DNA of 64,000 bases from Oenanthe sinensis (Eukaryota; Streptophyta; Magnoliopsida; Apiales; Apiaceae): the NCBI GenBank assembly GCA_028671895.1, contig CM053809.1, forward strand, positions 5,253,501 through 5,317,500. Reading direction: 5' to 3'. Under the pieces are notes generated by a model. The model had not been told where the DNA came from. It was given only the letters and a program-made list of their open reading frames with translations, and ran no database searches. Positions 30,991 to 43,500 of the stretch are shown one piece after another (the first letter of the stretch is position 1; every line of letters starts with the position of its first letter). The position numbers were made by a program, and so were the translations under genes.

Positions 30991-33379
30991 CTATGATCTT
31001 CTGCTTCTTTGTACTGAGTCTTGCTTGTGCTTAGATCTTGTCTCAGAGTAATACTTTTTTAGCTCTTCTTCCTTCTGCTCCAACCTTGCCTTCACTGTGT
31101 CTCTAGCTTCCACTTTAAGAGTATTGACTGGAGGTGGTTCTTCTAACTTCTTCAAAACTTCAGTCAGAAAAGCGGTTGAGTTTGTCTTGGAGATTGACTC
31201 GAAGGCCAGAGATTGTCTCTTTGAAAACACGAACACTGTTATCCTTTTTGGAAAGCCTTTAACTCTGTCAGTGTCATGCATCGACTCTTATGCCAGCTTC
31301 TCCACTAGAACATCTTCAATCATCCTCAAAGTCTTTTTGTCTGACTTGACAGTGGATCTCTTTATCCTTGAAAGGAATTTTTGGATAATTTCATAATTGT
31401 TTCTCCTCAGTTTTGATAGTTCTTTCTTTTTATCCACTCCGTTCTTCTTGAAAAGGAAGTATTTTGTTCCATTCGGATCCGTCTGAATGCAAGGTTCAGA
31501 ATCTTTTATAGCTTCAAGTATTTCAGTGTCATCCTCTCTTCTTACATACACTGGATCTTGGTAATATCTGGTTGTTTCCATTAGATATCTACCTGAAGTT
31601 TTAATTGCTCTGTTCAGCCTGAATGTGTAGATCAACTCAGCAGCCTTTTGATCTTCATTTGTTCTATTCTTCTTGCTTCTGAGTCTCCCTTTTACATACT
31701 GCATGAACATTGCATGACTTGAGTCCAGACATTCATCAGACAAAGTTAGGTTATGAAGTGTTGTTGCTTTATAGTACTTGACCACCGGAGGCTTCTCAAA
31801 TGCTTCGACACCGATCTCTATAATTTTCTTCTTAATCATATCTCTCAGTATCTCATTTGTTTTATGCCCACCAAAGATGACTTTCCTCTTCAGCACATAC
31901 AGCTCCACAATATTCATCTTTTCAAAACTCTTTGTCGATAAAACCTTTGACCTCAGTGTTGTAGAATTTATGAACATTTTCCACCCATACTTGGATGCAC
32001 TTACTAACACGCTTGTAATTTCTTCTGATAACATAGTATAGAATTCATGAACATCTTCAAATCTTTCCCTCATGGTTATGAAGAGATCAAGGACTTCTTT
32101 GTCTTTCTTTTGAGTAAGAGACAACTCTTTCTTCTTGAGCAGATTCCTTGCTTCATCCCAATGAGGACCAACTTTAGCTTCTATGTCCTTGATTCTATTT
32201 CTCCTTTCTATTGCGTGTTGTACTCTCTTCCATTTTTTTCATCAATTCTTGAGCTTGATCTATACCTTGAGTAACAACTTCATCTACACCAACTAGAAGA
32301 CAGTCATTATCAAAGGCATGTTCTTCTGCAAACTCCTCCTCAACATCTATTCCAGTAGCTTTTGCAGTTTCTTCTATTTCCATCTCTGTTGGAATCTCCA
32401 TTGGCACATAAGGTTCAAGAATTTCTCCTTCTTCAAGTTGCCTCGCTCCAGGCCTGTAAAAGAAATCTGTCTCCCCCTGAGCTATATACTCCAAGATCAT
32501 TTCAGCTCCAACTACTTTTTCTTGTTCTTCTCTTCTCTCCCCCTCAGTTGGGTTATCCTCCCTTCCTACCGGAGTAATCTGAGTTGTCAAAGTTGATTGA
32601 TTGGAAATAAGAACTTTCTGAGCCAACAGTTGTTTGACCAAATCTTTGATTTCTTTCATTTCTGCTCGATGCTGCTCCTGCACCTCCAAGATCTTTCTCA
32701 ATGAATAGTGAATTTCTGTAACTTGGGCCTCCAGATTTAGAATCCTTTGGCTGTGTGCAGTGTGTGCAATGTGTGGGGTGTTTATTTGGTTAGTGGGTGT
32801 CTCACTTCTCACTGTTTCTGTTTGAGCATGACCCTCAACACTCACACTCGGAAGATCAGGGTCAGGGAACACAAGATCATTAAGGTTAAGTGTTTCACTC
32901 ATTTCCATAATAGCACTGAGATCTTCTGTACCTGCATTAAAATCCCTATCCCTTCTATGGGTAGGTTGCATCTTCGCCGGACCACTTTGGATGGGGAGAA
33001 CTCCTTTTTCAGGAACTGGAGGTTTTAGACCCAGTGTGGTCACCACTGTAGATTCTGTAATGATTGGCAAGAATGTAAAATCCGTGATGCCAGCTGAAGC
33101 CATTGAAGGCCTTACCTGTTCAGAGACTCCCATAACAGGTTCTACTACCGATGTAGCAGACACTCTATGAAAAGAGTCCACATCCCTTCTATGGGTGTGT
33201 TGTCCCTCTGCCTGACCTGATAAGGTGGGGAAGACCTCCGTTGTAGGAGCCAGAATTTGAATCTCCAGGGGGGTCACCACCTCAGGCAATGTAGTGAGTG
33301 ACAAATGAGAGCCTTTGGTGCCCCGCAACGCCTGTGAAGGCACTTCTACTTGTAGTGGTGATGTTGTTGACACAGCTAC
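30991..33379 (-). pseudogene. Element N aORF, C-terminal part (downstream of the C insertion)
   Basis: The continuation of the frame at 48250-46440. Removing C and one GCTAC copy (13065 bp, a multiple of three) restores the same frame into 33373-32195. This part holds a Pro/Thr-rich linker, a clear coiled-coil segment (LNLEAQVTEIHYSL, LEVQEQHRAEMKEI), then an acidic stretch. A frame change near 32150 leads to 32124-30991, one frame with a single stop at about 31285, encoding a Lys/Arg-rich globular domain (WKMFINSTTLRSKVL, TKYFLFKKNG) and a basic end. The order (linker, coiled coil, acidic, basic end) is the same as in the A aORF. Function unknown. Confidence 0.7.
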
Positions 33380-35136
33380 TGTTGGAGATTACGAAGCTGT
33401 ATGAATAGTAATCATGATAACTCAACACTAGAACAGGACAAGTAAATAATACTACACCTACACAGAAATCAGGAAGAAATGAAGACAAGGCAGATACAGT
33501 GAATCAAGACATTAGAAGAAGTTTTGAAGTCTACTACAGGTCACTGAAAGAAGTTCATTAATATGTTCATGCTTTAGTGAAGAATAATGTGTAAAGACTT
33601 TCAGGGTTTCAGAAGTGTTGAAGATTCAGTATAGAAGTGCCACTAGAAGATTTCAGTGTAAAAGCATTGATTGAAGATAGACAGTGTTCGAAGCATAGGA
33701 ATCTAGAAGAATTGAAGACATGGTAAAGACAAGTGTCTAAGTACCAGAAAAGATTCCAGTGAAGTTACAGTGTTTATTGACAGTCAGTGTTCGAAGCAAT
33801 GAAGTTGCTGCAAACTTAACAATGTACGTAAGGCGATAATACGAAGACCTGGATCGAAGTTAGTCGTCTGTGAACCAGACCAGTTGCACTAGGCGTCAGC
33901 AGTTTGTGAAAGGAATCTGAGTAATACCTATAGAAGAATTGTTAAGTTGAAGAACGTACTTGGAAAGAACGTTTATTGATTAAGGTACGAAAAGTAATTT
34001 GTAGAGGCTACAGCCAAACAGCTAAACAGCTAACAGGCAAACAGCTAAACAGCTCAAAGGGTGCAGGGTGCAAAGTGTCACAACCTTGGTACGAAAAGTG
34101 AAAGTTTCTGAACTTCAGTCGAAGAACAGGAACAGCTCAGGGTACAGGGTGTAATGCGTCAAGACTTTGATACAAGAAATGGAAATTGGTAAACTTCAAT
34201 TAAGGAATGAAAAGAGGGTCAAAGTGCAGTGACCAAACTGCACTTTGACCATGAAAGTATATTACACGCGCAACTTCACTTTCCTTCCTTTGATTAATCA
34301 ACTTGAATGGCGCCACTTGAGTTGTTACAGGGAAATCAATGTGTGAGGCGCCACTCATATTTGCTCAGTAAAATTCCAAGTAAATGGCGCTACTTGAACT
34401 TACACAGGGTATTCAATGTGACAGGCGCAACATAATATTACTTACTTGAAGAATTTTTGTTAAGTAATTAAAGGCGCCACTTGAAGCTACACAGAGGATA
34501 CACTCTACAGGCGCCACTCAGCCCTTAGCCAATTAAATTACAGCAGCCTACTTTATTGATTTAAAGTCTACACAATTAAAGAGAAGTCAGCCACTCATTC
34601 GAGGAGTCGTCTTCTCCAACACAAATAAAATGTAGAGAGCTACTGCCATGGCCGGAGCAAGAAGAAATAAATTATACACACCCATACCTTGCTCCTGGTC
34701 AGATATTAGGACCCGGTTCTTTAATGAAAAATGCTCAGGGCTCCTAGATATCACTCCCTACGGACTCAGTTTTTCCTTGTACTAATTTAGATATATTTGT
34801 ATAGGAACTGAGCCTAATATTTTTGTGTTAGTAGCAAAGAACTAATTTGTTCTTTGGAAGCCAGTTATATTTTTAACTGGGTGTAGCAAAACCCTCTGGG
34901 ATTAATACGAGAGTAATATTCCTGGAAACTTGTCTCCATAATTTACCTGCTAATTTTCTTGAACCTAATTGATTTATCCGGATACACAGAAAATTAGTAG
35001 GCAGCTCACCTAAACACTACAAATGGCCAAACCCACTCTGAAGCAATAATTTATTTATCCGCAAATTCAGAAAAGAATTTAAATTATTGTGAATATCGTA
35101 TTCAACCCCCCTTCTACGATATTTTGGGACCTAACA
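33380..35136 (+). repeat. Element C 5' LTR
   Basis: TGTTGGAGATTACG ... GGACCTAACA, 1757 bp. Conserved boxes: GAAGTTCATTAATATGTTCA (33550-33569) and TGTGAACCAGACCAG (33870-33884), shared with N and in part with A. Tandem CAGCTAAACAG units lie near 34016-34055. A perfect 16-bp inverted repeat (GGTCAAAGTGCAGTG then its complement) lies near 34218-34250. GGCGCCAC copies occur at 34258-34520. The terminal part has the CAACCCCCC TTCTA motif. Confidence 0.95.
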
Positions 35137-35138
35137 AT

Positions 35139-35152
35139 TGGTATCAAAGCTC
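35139..35152 (+). other. Element C primer-binding site
   Basis: TGGTATCAAAGCTC, two bases after the LTR; one mismatch in the TGGTATCAGAGC core used by plant copia elements. Confidence 0.85.
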
Positions 35153-35222
35153 GCTGATTGATATACAAATCAGGATCCGTAACCCAGTGAAGCTCACCGT
35201 GCCGAAGCTGATTGGACTTAAA

Positions 35223-35640
35223 ATGGAGGCCTTATTAAATAAGTTTAATTATAAACTTTTAATAAGTTTATTTTATAAACTTTTATAAATTTATATTATA
35301 AATTTTAATCAGTTTATTTTATAAACTTAATATTAAATTTATTTTATAAACTTTTATAAAATTTGTTTTATAAACTTTTATTAGTTTATATTATAAATTT
35401 TAATTAGTTTATTTTATAAACTTAATATTAAATTTATTTTATAAACTTTTATGAAATTTATTTTATAATCTTTTATTAGTTTATGTTATAAATTTGAATT
35501 AGTTTATTTTATAAATTTTATATTAAATTTATTTTATAAACTTTTATAAGATTTATTATATAAACTTTTATTAGTTTATGTTATAAATTTTAATAAGTTT
35601 ATTCTATAGATTTTATAAAAGATTTTTTAAACTTTTTAAT
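35223..35640. repeat. AT-rich tandem repeat, about 95-bp unit
   Basis: About four degenerate copies built from TTTATTTTATAAAC, TTTTATTAGTTTA and ATAAATTTTAATTAG, starting right at an ATG (35224) where gag would be expected to begin. It seems to have expanded between the PBS and the gag remnants. Confidence 0.8.
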
Positions 35641-36239
35641 TAACAAAATGGGTGACCAATTTGTTTTTCTACACTCGACCATGTTCAGGAGAGTAATTGG
35701 AGTACGTGCAGCCCACTTGTATATGCTGAAATGCACGCGCCAAGCAGTTGAGAAATTTGTGACCTCACGCGCTGCAATGTTTCAGTACTTGAATTGTTTC
35801 AAGTGTTGAGTTGCGCTCGTACAGGCTCTCCCTGTGCGAGGCGCCACTTGATTTTCGAGTATGTGCACGCGCGGCAAACTTCACAGAGTACAGGTTGTGT
35901 TGCGCTTATACAGGGTAATTCCTTGTATAGGCGCCACACAATGTCCAGGCGCCACTCACCCAAAAATATCAGTTTGGTACCTCAAGTTTTGTACTCTTTA
36001 ATTTTTATTTTAGATATATTTATTTTTCCAGAAAATTTAAAATTCTTGAAAATTAAAATTTTTCTTAAATATTAATTTACGATATTTTAATTTTTAAGAA
36101 AATTCGAAATTCTTGAAAATTAATTTATTGTATATTTTTATTTTTGATTAATTTATTTTCTAAGAAAATTAAAAATTCTGTAAATCTAAATTTTTCTTAA
36201 ATATTAATTCGAGGGTGCTTAAAGGGTTTGTAGTTGAAG
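35641..36239 (+). other. Element C leader with GGCGCC words
   Basis: No gene. GGCGCCAC and TTGCGC words occur at 35738-35955, arranged as partly complementary pairs around GTACAGG-type spacers, like those of the N LTR. The rest is AT-rich with repeated AAATTAAAATT(C) strings. Confidence 0.6.
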
Positions 36240-37310
36240 ATTTTTTCGGGTATTGAAGACAACAGAGATTGACTGAAGGTTATCCAATGAAGATTATTCT
36301 GGAACAGACTGAAGAAATAGTGGTATTAATTTCCTCAAAGGTTTACTCCATAGGATCCCACTAATATTTTGGAAGCTGCAAAAGAAGGGATTAATTTGGG
36401 TACAGTTTTTGGTTAATTTGGGTTGTATTTTTGGATGAAAAATCTTAGGGGTTGAAGTAGTGAAGGAGAACAAACTGGACAACCTGGAATCTCAGTACAA
36501 GCCTTAAAGTTTATTCTATAGGGAGATTATAGGAAGTTCGTGCTAACACTGCAGATCATCTGGAACATAGGATACAGCCAACAGGGATTTAAGGATACAA
36601 CCACATTGTCTGTAAAAGACCTGTATGTGCTGAAGGCCTATGAACTAGAACAAGAGCTGAAGAAGATAATATTTGGTAAAGCAGGTTGTTAGCATATCCA
36701 CTGTATTTGTGACCCAGGAACCAAAGTTGATTGACGTCAAGGTTGAAAACCTCTGAACAGAAACGAATTGATCCTAGAAGCTGAATTGAAGATGTTGTAG
36801 CTCGAGGTAGTGGTCAAGGTGTTGTATGTAAATTTGACACTTTGGAATAACTTGAGAACTGGACTGCAAGTCAAGCCTGCAGGGCAACAGGAAGTTCAGT
36901 GACATCAGATTCAGACGGAATCCTAATTCTAAATCTAAGGTCATTACCTATAGATTCCATGAAGGAGATTCTCAAGAACAGTTCAAGAGGCGGTTGCAAG
37001 ACATGGATGGTTTTTATTTGAAAGACAAGATCAGGGGTTTGCTACATAATTTAAAGAAGCTTGTACAAGCAAATGATGACAAACACTATGTTGGGTTGAA
37101 GCAGGAATCTCAGGCATTAGTGAGGATGCAGCAAGGGAAAGCATTTATTGATGAAGTTAAATGCAAGGATGATTCTATCAGTGACAGTGATGAACCAAAT
37201 GAATATCTGGCATCAATGACCAACACTGGAGATGAATCACTAAGTACTTCAGAGGTACACTTTCTAACTAGTATACGTTTATCTAATTCAGAACTGTATG
37301 TTTATTAAGT
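36240..37310 (+). pseudogene. Element C gag remnants
   Basis: Scrambled gag. Near 36550-36660 the string encoding a HLEHRI-like block and a KAYELEQEL-like block matches gag of A and N. At 36994-37308 an open stretch carries YVGLKQESQALVRMQQ followed by an Asp/Ser-rich segment, equivalent to YADLKKKYDALVSKQQ and the acidic stretch of A gag. The CCHC knuckle and most of the N-terminus are gone. Order is kept, but many indels prevent translation. Confidence 0.7.
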
Positions 37311-38059
37311 TTTGAAATGTATTATATTCATGACAGCATGTTAGCATCTTAGGACTTAAATGCTTAATTGATTGCTAAGAATAAGATTGCATGCTAGGAT
37401 TCATGAGTTTAATTAGTACATTTCATACTTGATTTTATTTACAATAAAATGAATATCTAGAATTAGATAGGGTGTTCTAGACGGTTAGGTGTATCCCTAA
37501 ACATTTGCTGGAACTTGATTTAAATCTTATGTGATTTAATACCTCTGCTAATGTTGTGAAAATTGCTAAATAGACAAACAGGTCATAGATCATATATTTA
37601 ATATTTGTTCTTAAATGGCTTGTTAAGTGTATGTAGAATTTGATATTGCTCATAATGTCTTATTCAAATATTCTGCATATTCTTAATTTGTTTATGTGCT
37701 TATTTTCATATGATTTGCTTTTACTCTCATGGTTGCACTTAAATGTCATATCATTTCATGTATTGCTTGTTAAGGATTAAAAGATGGTAGAATTATCTAA
37801 GTAGTCAGTAACATCTATAGATTCGAAGCTAAATCTAAAACTGACTTAGGTAATTAGAGATAGTTAAAATGTTACACAACGACAGAATGGATTAGAAAGA
37901 ATTAGTAATTAATCTGTTAGTTCTTCTATCCATGTGCTTTATGCATATTGAAGCTGTTGTTACCTTTGATAATATCTCTAACCCATCAGGACTCAATTAA
38001 AGTTGAGTACCAAGAAGCTTAATCATTTGTGATTGCAGAGTATGTAACAAAAGTCAAAA
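37311..38059 (+). other. Element C interior, no recognisable coding
   Basis: AT-rich sequence between gag and pol remnants; I see neither a protein nor a clear repeat. It replaces the gag C-terminus. Confidence 0.5.
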
Positions 38060-40500
38060 GTTATGTGACTTCGTGACATTTACTGCTCGAGGCATGTGAT
38101 TAGAATTGAAGCTCTGACATCACAGTTGATTGAGAAGGCCTCCCCGATGGTAACCTTTGGAGATGACAGCAAAGGATGTACAAGGGATATGGCTATCATG
38201 ATTTAAGAACTGTCATAAGTGGAAGCATCTTTCTTGTTGAAGGACTTAAGCACTATCTACAGGGCACTAGGGAATTCCTCGTCAAGGGTTTTCTGGAAAA
38301 GCATTGAAAAGGAAAAGTGTTTGATCTCAAACAAGAAGGTTGGAAGCTCACTCAAACTGAGAGTGAGGAAATTTGTTCGTAGCTGACATGGAATTTGTAT
38401 GCAAGGATGAAGTGAACTTTTCAGTAAAGCTTCATCAGTAAAGAGTTAGCTATTGCAAAAGAAGCTCTCACACTTGTTGATCAAGACAATTGATTCTTTG
38501 ATAAAGATGAAATTGGTGAGAGGACTGCTTCTAATGGAATTCTATCCAGAAGGACATTTTGAAGTACGTCACATAGGGAAGTCAATGAAAACATTACACG
38601 AAGCAAATTATGTCATAGAAGAAATATGCTTAGTGGTGGTTGATGACAACCCTAGTTACAAGTTGGTGATGTTCGTGCATTCAACAGACAAAATGTCACA
38701 GATGGTGATTGATCATCAGGAAGATCAAGTTGGAAGCAAAGTAAGCTGTGAGAACTTTGAAGTCAGATAATGGAACTGAATTTCGCGAGTGAAGTTCTAT
38801 ATGAATTCTGCACTGAAAAAGGTACTTTGAAGCTGAAGCAATTAACACATCATGCTGCTTTAATCAACAAGATCGTGAAAAGACATCATATGAGTTAATG
38901 GCCAACCAGAAGCAAACACTGAAGCTCTTTCGTGTGTTTGGAGGAAATTGATATTTACTGAAGATTTATCTGAGTATCTTGACAAAGTTAAGACTCAAGG
39001 AACAATTTTCCTCGGCTACTCATTAATGATGAAAAACCAGAAGGTGATTAAAAGTCTGAATGGTTCGACCTAATACACCAAGCTCCCAAGCATTCAAGTG
39101 AATGACTATTCTGAATCTTTGAAGTTTGACATTCTGTCAGAGTCAAATTCAGATACTAATGATGAAATTGAGGTTGCATAAGGAAACAATGATAATGATG
39201 TTGATTCAGATCCTATTAGTGGAAATGGTAGTGAAACTACACAACTCGTGAACTTGAACAGAATCCACTGTATAAGGTAAAGGATCTTCAACACATCCTA
39301 ATAGCAACTCAGGGGGAACAAATAAAAGAAGGATCTACTAGTCATGCTCAACAATGAAGATCAAAGGATTTCATTAAGAACATTTTTGCCAAGACAAAAG
39401 GTTTGAAGTCAAGTTCAATCCTGGAGTCTCGTTCTTAATGATCCGGATTCTTGTGCAGAGGCTAGAAGTGCTAATCGAAATGATCATATATCTTTCGGGA
39501 CCAAGTTGGGAAAGAGAAATTGTCAACTTACAATTGGTATCAACAATTGGTATCACCCATCAATTGGTATCCTAAAGAATACTGAAGAAGCACAGATTGA
39601 TCCAGATTGGGTGATTGCAATGCAAAATGATCTCAATCAGTTCGAAGGCAGAAACCATTGAAACTGGAACCCAGACCACAGACCACTAAAGTCGAAGCTG
39701 AAACTGGTACAGTAGGGGTTCACAGAAACTGGATGACTATTGGCATTGTTATGAGGGACAAAGCCAAACTGGTTGCTACAGGACTTTAAAGCAGAAGGTA
39801 TCGACGATGATGGGAACAGAATCTTCGGGACTTTCAAGATCAAGCAGTAAGCACCAGTGACAAGACTTGATCCTTTGGGACTCATCAATGGGGACCTAAC
39901 AATATTCAGGGACCCAACGATTAGTACCTAACAATTAGCACATGTGGAACATTCAAGCATGAAGATCTATCAGATGAATGTGAACTAGTGCACTCCTGAA
40001 TGGTGAGCTAGAAGATGAAGTTGCAAATCCATTACAATTTGTACTTCATTCTCTTCTCAGGCCTTGCTATGACGGAGGTAAGGATTCAAGCAAAACGTCA
40101 AGGACATGGTATGACACTCTAACTGTGAATTACTTAAAAGTAAGTTTACATTTGAGTTGTTATACATATCTCTCTAGAAATGCTAGGCACACACAATGAC
40201 TTATATATGTGCAAGTATACCTTAATTCTCGATATGCCTATGTGCAAGTTTCCAAGTGGAATCTAGAGAATCGTATCTTATAGCTAAGTTATGAACTGCT
40301 AGATATCTTAGGGGATGACCAATTCTTGGAATCTGGGACCCTTAAGATAATAGGTTTAACCTAATTGGCTATATAGATATAGATAATGCAGGTTGTACGA
40401 AAGACAAGGAAGTTATTCCTAGAAGCTGTCAATTTCCACCAACACTGTTGATCTCTTCACATCATTGAAAGAACAAGCGCATGGACACCAGGTATCATTT
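38060..40500 (+). pseudogene. Element C pol remnants (protease region to RNase H)
   Basis: Ordered fragments of copia pol separated by stops, deletions and rearranged pieces. A PMVTFGDDSKG block follows the protease (38150). GAG-pre-integrase lies at 38430-38600 (KLSHLLIKTIDSL, LVRGLLLMEFYPEG). The integrase core is reduced to a short VVVDDNPSYKLVMFV stretch near 38640 and a SDNGTEF-like trace near 38765, with integrase C-terminal traces near 38935-39035. DPDWVIAMQNDLNQFE at 39603 marks the start of RT. A YQMNVN-like trace (39968) stands for YQMDVKSAFLNG, and a LIGYIDIDNAGC trace (40360) for RNase H. The YVDD box was not found. No part could work as an enzyme. Confidence 0.75.
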
Positions 40501-42644
40501 CTTTTGAGGTGTCCTTAGTCGAATAACTTGCAGATTTTTGCTAAATAACTTGATGAATTTATTTTATCTAAGTTGGTTAGTAAACTTGGGATATTATTAG
40601 TATGCTTATTTGTTGAAAATCCCATCTGCAAGGAATTCTCAAATGAGTTCACAAGTATTACTTTTTCCCTATCCAAAGGACTTGTGAATTTATTTGAAAT
40701 CCAGATCCTCATACTTTTTGCTATTAGTTTAATTATCATGCTCACAATGTTTTATGCATGAGTGGTAGTTAAATTACTTAGCATAAGTAAGAAGCATAAT
40801 TATTTGTATGTCTTAAATATTTGATGAGTATTAGTCAATGATATCTTGCTTAATTGCTCTGATATTTTGCTCTCATATTCTTAAATATTTTATTACAAAT
40901 AATTGTGATACTTTTGATATTAGTGACGGTATTTAGAATTTTTGTTCTAAATAATTAATGCAAATTTCAAAACTCACTAATATTGGAAAATGAAGTATTT
41001 TCTAAGTTATGTGTATAAAATTCTCAATATTTTATATACTTAGAAAATATTTCTAAAATTAAGTTTGTCAGCGAGGAGTTGCAATTAGGATCACAAGTAT
41101 TACTTTTTCCCTATTCAAAGGACTTGTGAATTTCTTTTCAACTATTACCTCGAGCTTATGTATATCAATTAATAATTGTTATGAGCATGCTTACAATGTG
41201 CAAAGTGACAATTATTAGATATGGCGTAGGAAGTTAGATGCTAATATTCAATCTAATGAATATTTTAGTATTTAGCGAATTCGTTTTATCTTATTGAAAT
41301 TATGGATTGAAGCAATTCAATGATTATCAGTTTCATAATTTTGACTTGATAAAATAACAGAAGCATAGTTTCTTGCATTCGTGCACTTAACTGTGATATT
41401 TTTAATATTAGTGATAATACAACTTAATGTTTATTTAAAATCTCTAATAATAAAAATATATTACAATACTTATTGTTCTACTAAATGATTGCCATGTTTA
41501 GTTGATATATATGCATGTGATTGACAATTGCTTAGTACAGCATAAGTATTTAATTTATTTTGATTTGTTTAAATCATGATGATATAAAACAATTCAGTGG
41601 AATATCTGTTCCATGATTTAAATAAATTAAAATAAATAAGAAGCATAATTATTCGTAGTATAAATATTCTCTTTTATTACTTTGTGATAATTGAATAATA
41701 TTTTATTACAAAATAATTGTGATATATAGTTTTCTTTCTTTGACTGGTTTACGATCCTGAATGTATTTAAAAAGAAATTTTTGTCTATTTCTTTTTCAAA
41801 ATGTTTTATTCAAAGATACATTCATTTGTCTATCAGTTTTAGTTAAGAAAACTTAAGAATTCTTTTTCAAAACTTCTCTTTTGAAAAACTTTTCTTAAGG
41901 ATAATCTTTCTTTTCTCTCGAAATTTTATCCTCTCCCAAAAGCTTGTTTTAATTGTTTTATCGTTAAAAAGCTTTTTCTCTCTTTGTTTTAACTTCAAGG
42001 TACCAATCACTTGTAAAATTATTTGTTTTCAAATACTTGTTTCAGTGTATGTTTCACATTGATTCATAGTACCTAAACAGTGGTTGTTGCTTTGAAGGCC
42101 TAGTACTGTATTGTTAAGCATTCATTCAACCCCAATTGTCATGTGTTTATTTAAAGTCGGGGATACTATCAGGCAGACGAAAATGATGTAAATCATAATT
42201 GCATTATGAGTCGGAAAATCATTGTCTTCTATCTGATAAGGATGTTTTACAAAACTATATTCAAAACATACAGTGCTTAGGTTTAATGGAAAAGAGTCAT
42301 TTTATTGAGATATAATTTGGTAGAAGAGTTGAATTTCTTCTTTGGTGTAAACTCCCGCGTTTTATTATGGGAAGTTTGCCTTATAAGAAATTCATAAGGG
42401 ATAGATTCTTTCTCTGATACACATTCCCGCGTTTTATTATGGGATAAGTATTTTAAAGAAAATTTCTATTGGTGTCATGCTCTTAAATGATAAATTTTTT
42501 GATATGACAAAACTCTTTTATTAAAAGTGCTTTAATGCAATCTTTTTCCATTCCTTCTTATATTTTTCTTTCTCCTTGAGATGAAAAATATGTTTTGGAA
42601 TGTTAAAGTGATTATCTTTTTATCTTCTTTAAATTGATTTTATC
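40501..42644 (+). other. Element C spacer between pol and aORF remnants
   Basis: 2.1 kb, AT-rich, no gene. A 40-base block (ACAAGTATTACTTTTTCCCT ... AAGGACTTGTGAATTT) occurs twice, at about 40655 and 41094, and its ends CACAAGT/ACTTGTG form a stem. A shorter block, CCCGCGTTTTATTATGGGA, occurs at about 42354 and 42425. It corresponds in position to the aORF-promoter spacers of A, N and D but lacks GGCGCC words. Confidence 0.55.
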
Positions 42645-43500
42645 CGTTTAGCCCCCAGTGGCTACAGAAGCTGGCCAGGAGGTTGAAAACCCATCAATCT
42701 CTTACCCAGGCCTTAATACCAAACACTCATTTCCTCCACTTCCATATATTAACCCTTGGAGAAATAAGGAACACATGTTAGTTAGAGGTTGATAAGGGAG
42801 AAACTGCACTAGATGCAGCAAATAAGGATGAAGTCGGAAGTGCACCCACAACTCTACCTCCAGCGAAGTAAAGAAGTATATAAACTGAGGTAACTGTAAG
42901 CTCATCTGTATCTTCTCAAAAAGATGCAGAGCTGAAAAGGCAATAAAACTGTCTCTGGAATTATTCTCTCAACAGGATGAGTCCATTGAAATTCGCTCGT
43001 CAGCCAGAGCATCTTGTAATGAGTCAAGCACACCACTGGCACTCACGCTGATGGTAAGCCTAAACAGATATATTTTAGGGACACATTGCAAGACGTGCAC
43101 AATGTGAGGTATAGGCATGTTAACAAACACCCGTCATTGGGTTACGAGGGAAACGTAGACTCTAATTTGCCATTCATTACATTGTCTACTACGTCGCCCC
43201 TCCTGGAAGGAACATTTCCAGATCCTGAAAAGGAATGTCCACCTCCCGTTTACGGAGAAGGTGCGAGGCAACTCCTTGATAGAACAAGGCAGGATTCCCA
43301 AAAAGATTTTAAAATCTTGGGATAACCCATCTCAAAGAGGTGAGGCTCCACTAGACAGTGATTTAGCAATTGCTATTGAGTCTGGTGTGAGACAGTGCTT
43401 ATGCATGAAAGATCAAGAACACCTCTACGAGGCAATTCTCCACTTGATAGTGATTCAGTTCATATTGATGAATCAGGTGATGAGAATAGGAATGAATTGA
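42645..43500 (+). pseudogene. Element C aORF remnants
   Basis: The open piece at 43086-43325 encodes a Thr/Pro-rich stretch (FITLSTTSPLLEGTFPD, then YGEGARQLLDR) that aligns by eye with the linker of the N aORF (FITLSNVVTPLDL ..., VGEVERQLSHR). The flanking sequence carries Ser/Pro-rich fragments in other frames. The globular N-terminal domain and the basic C-terminus are not recognisable. Confidence 0.55.
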
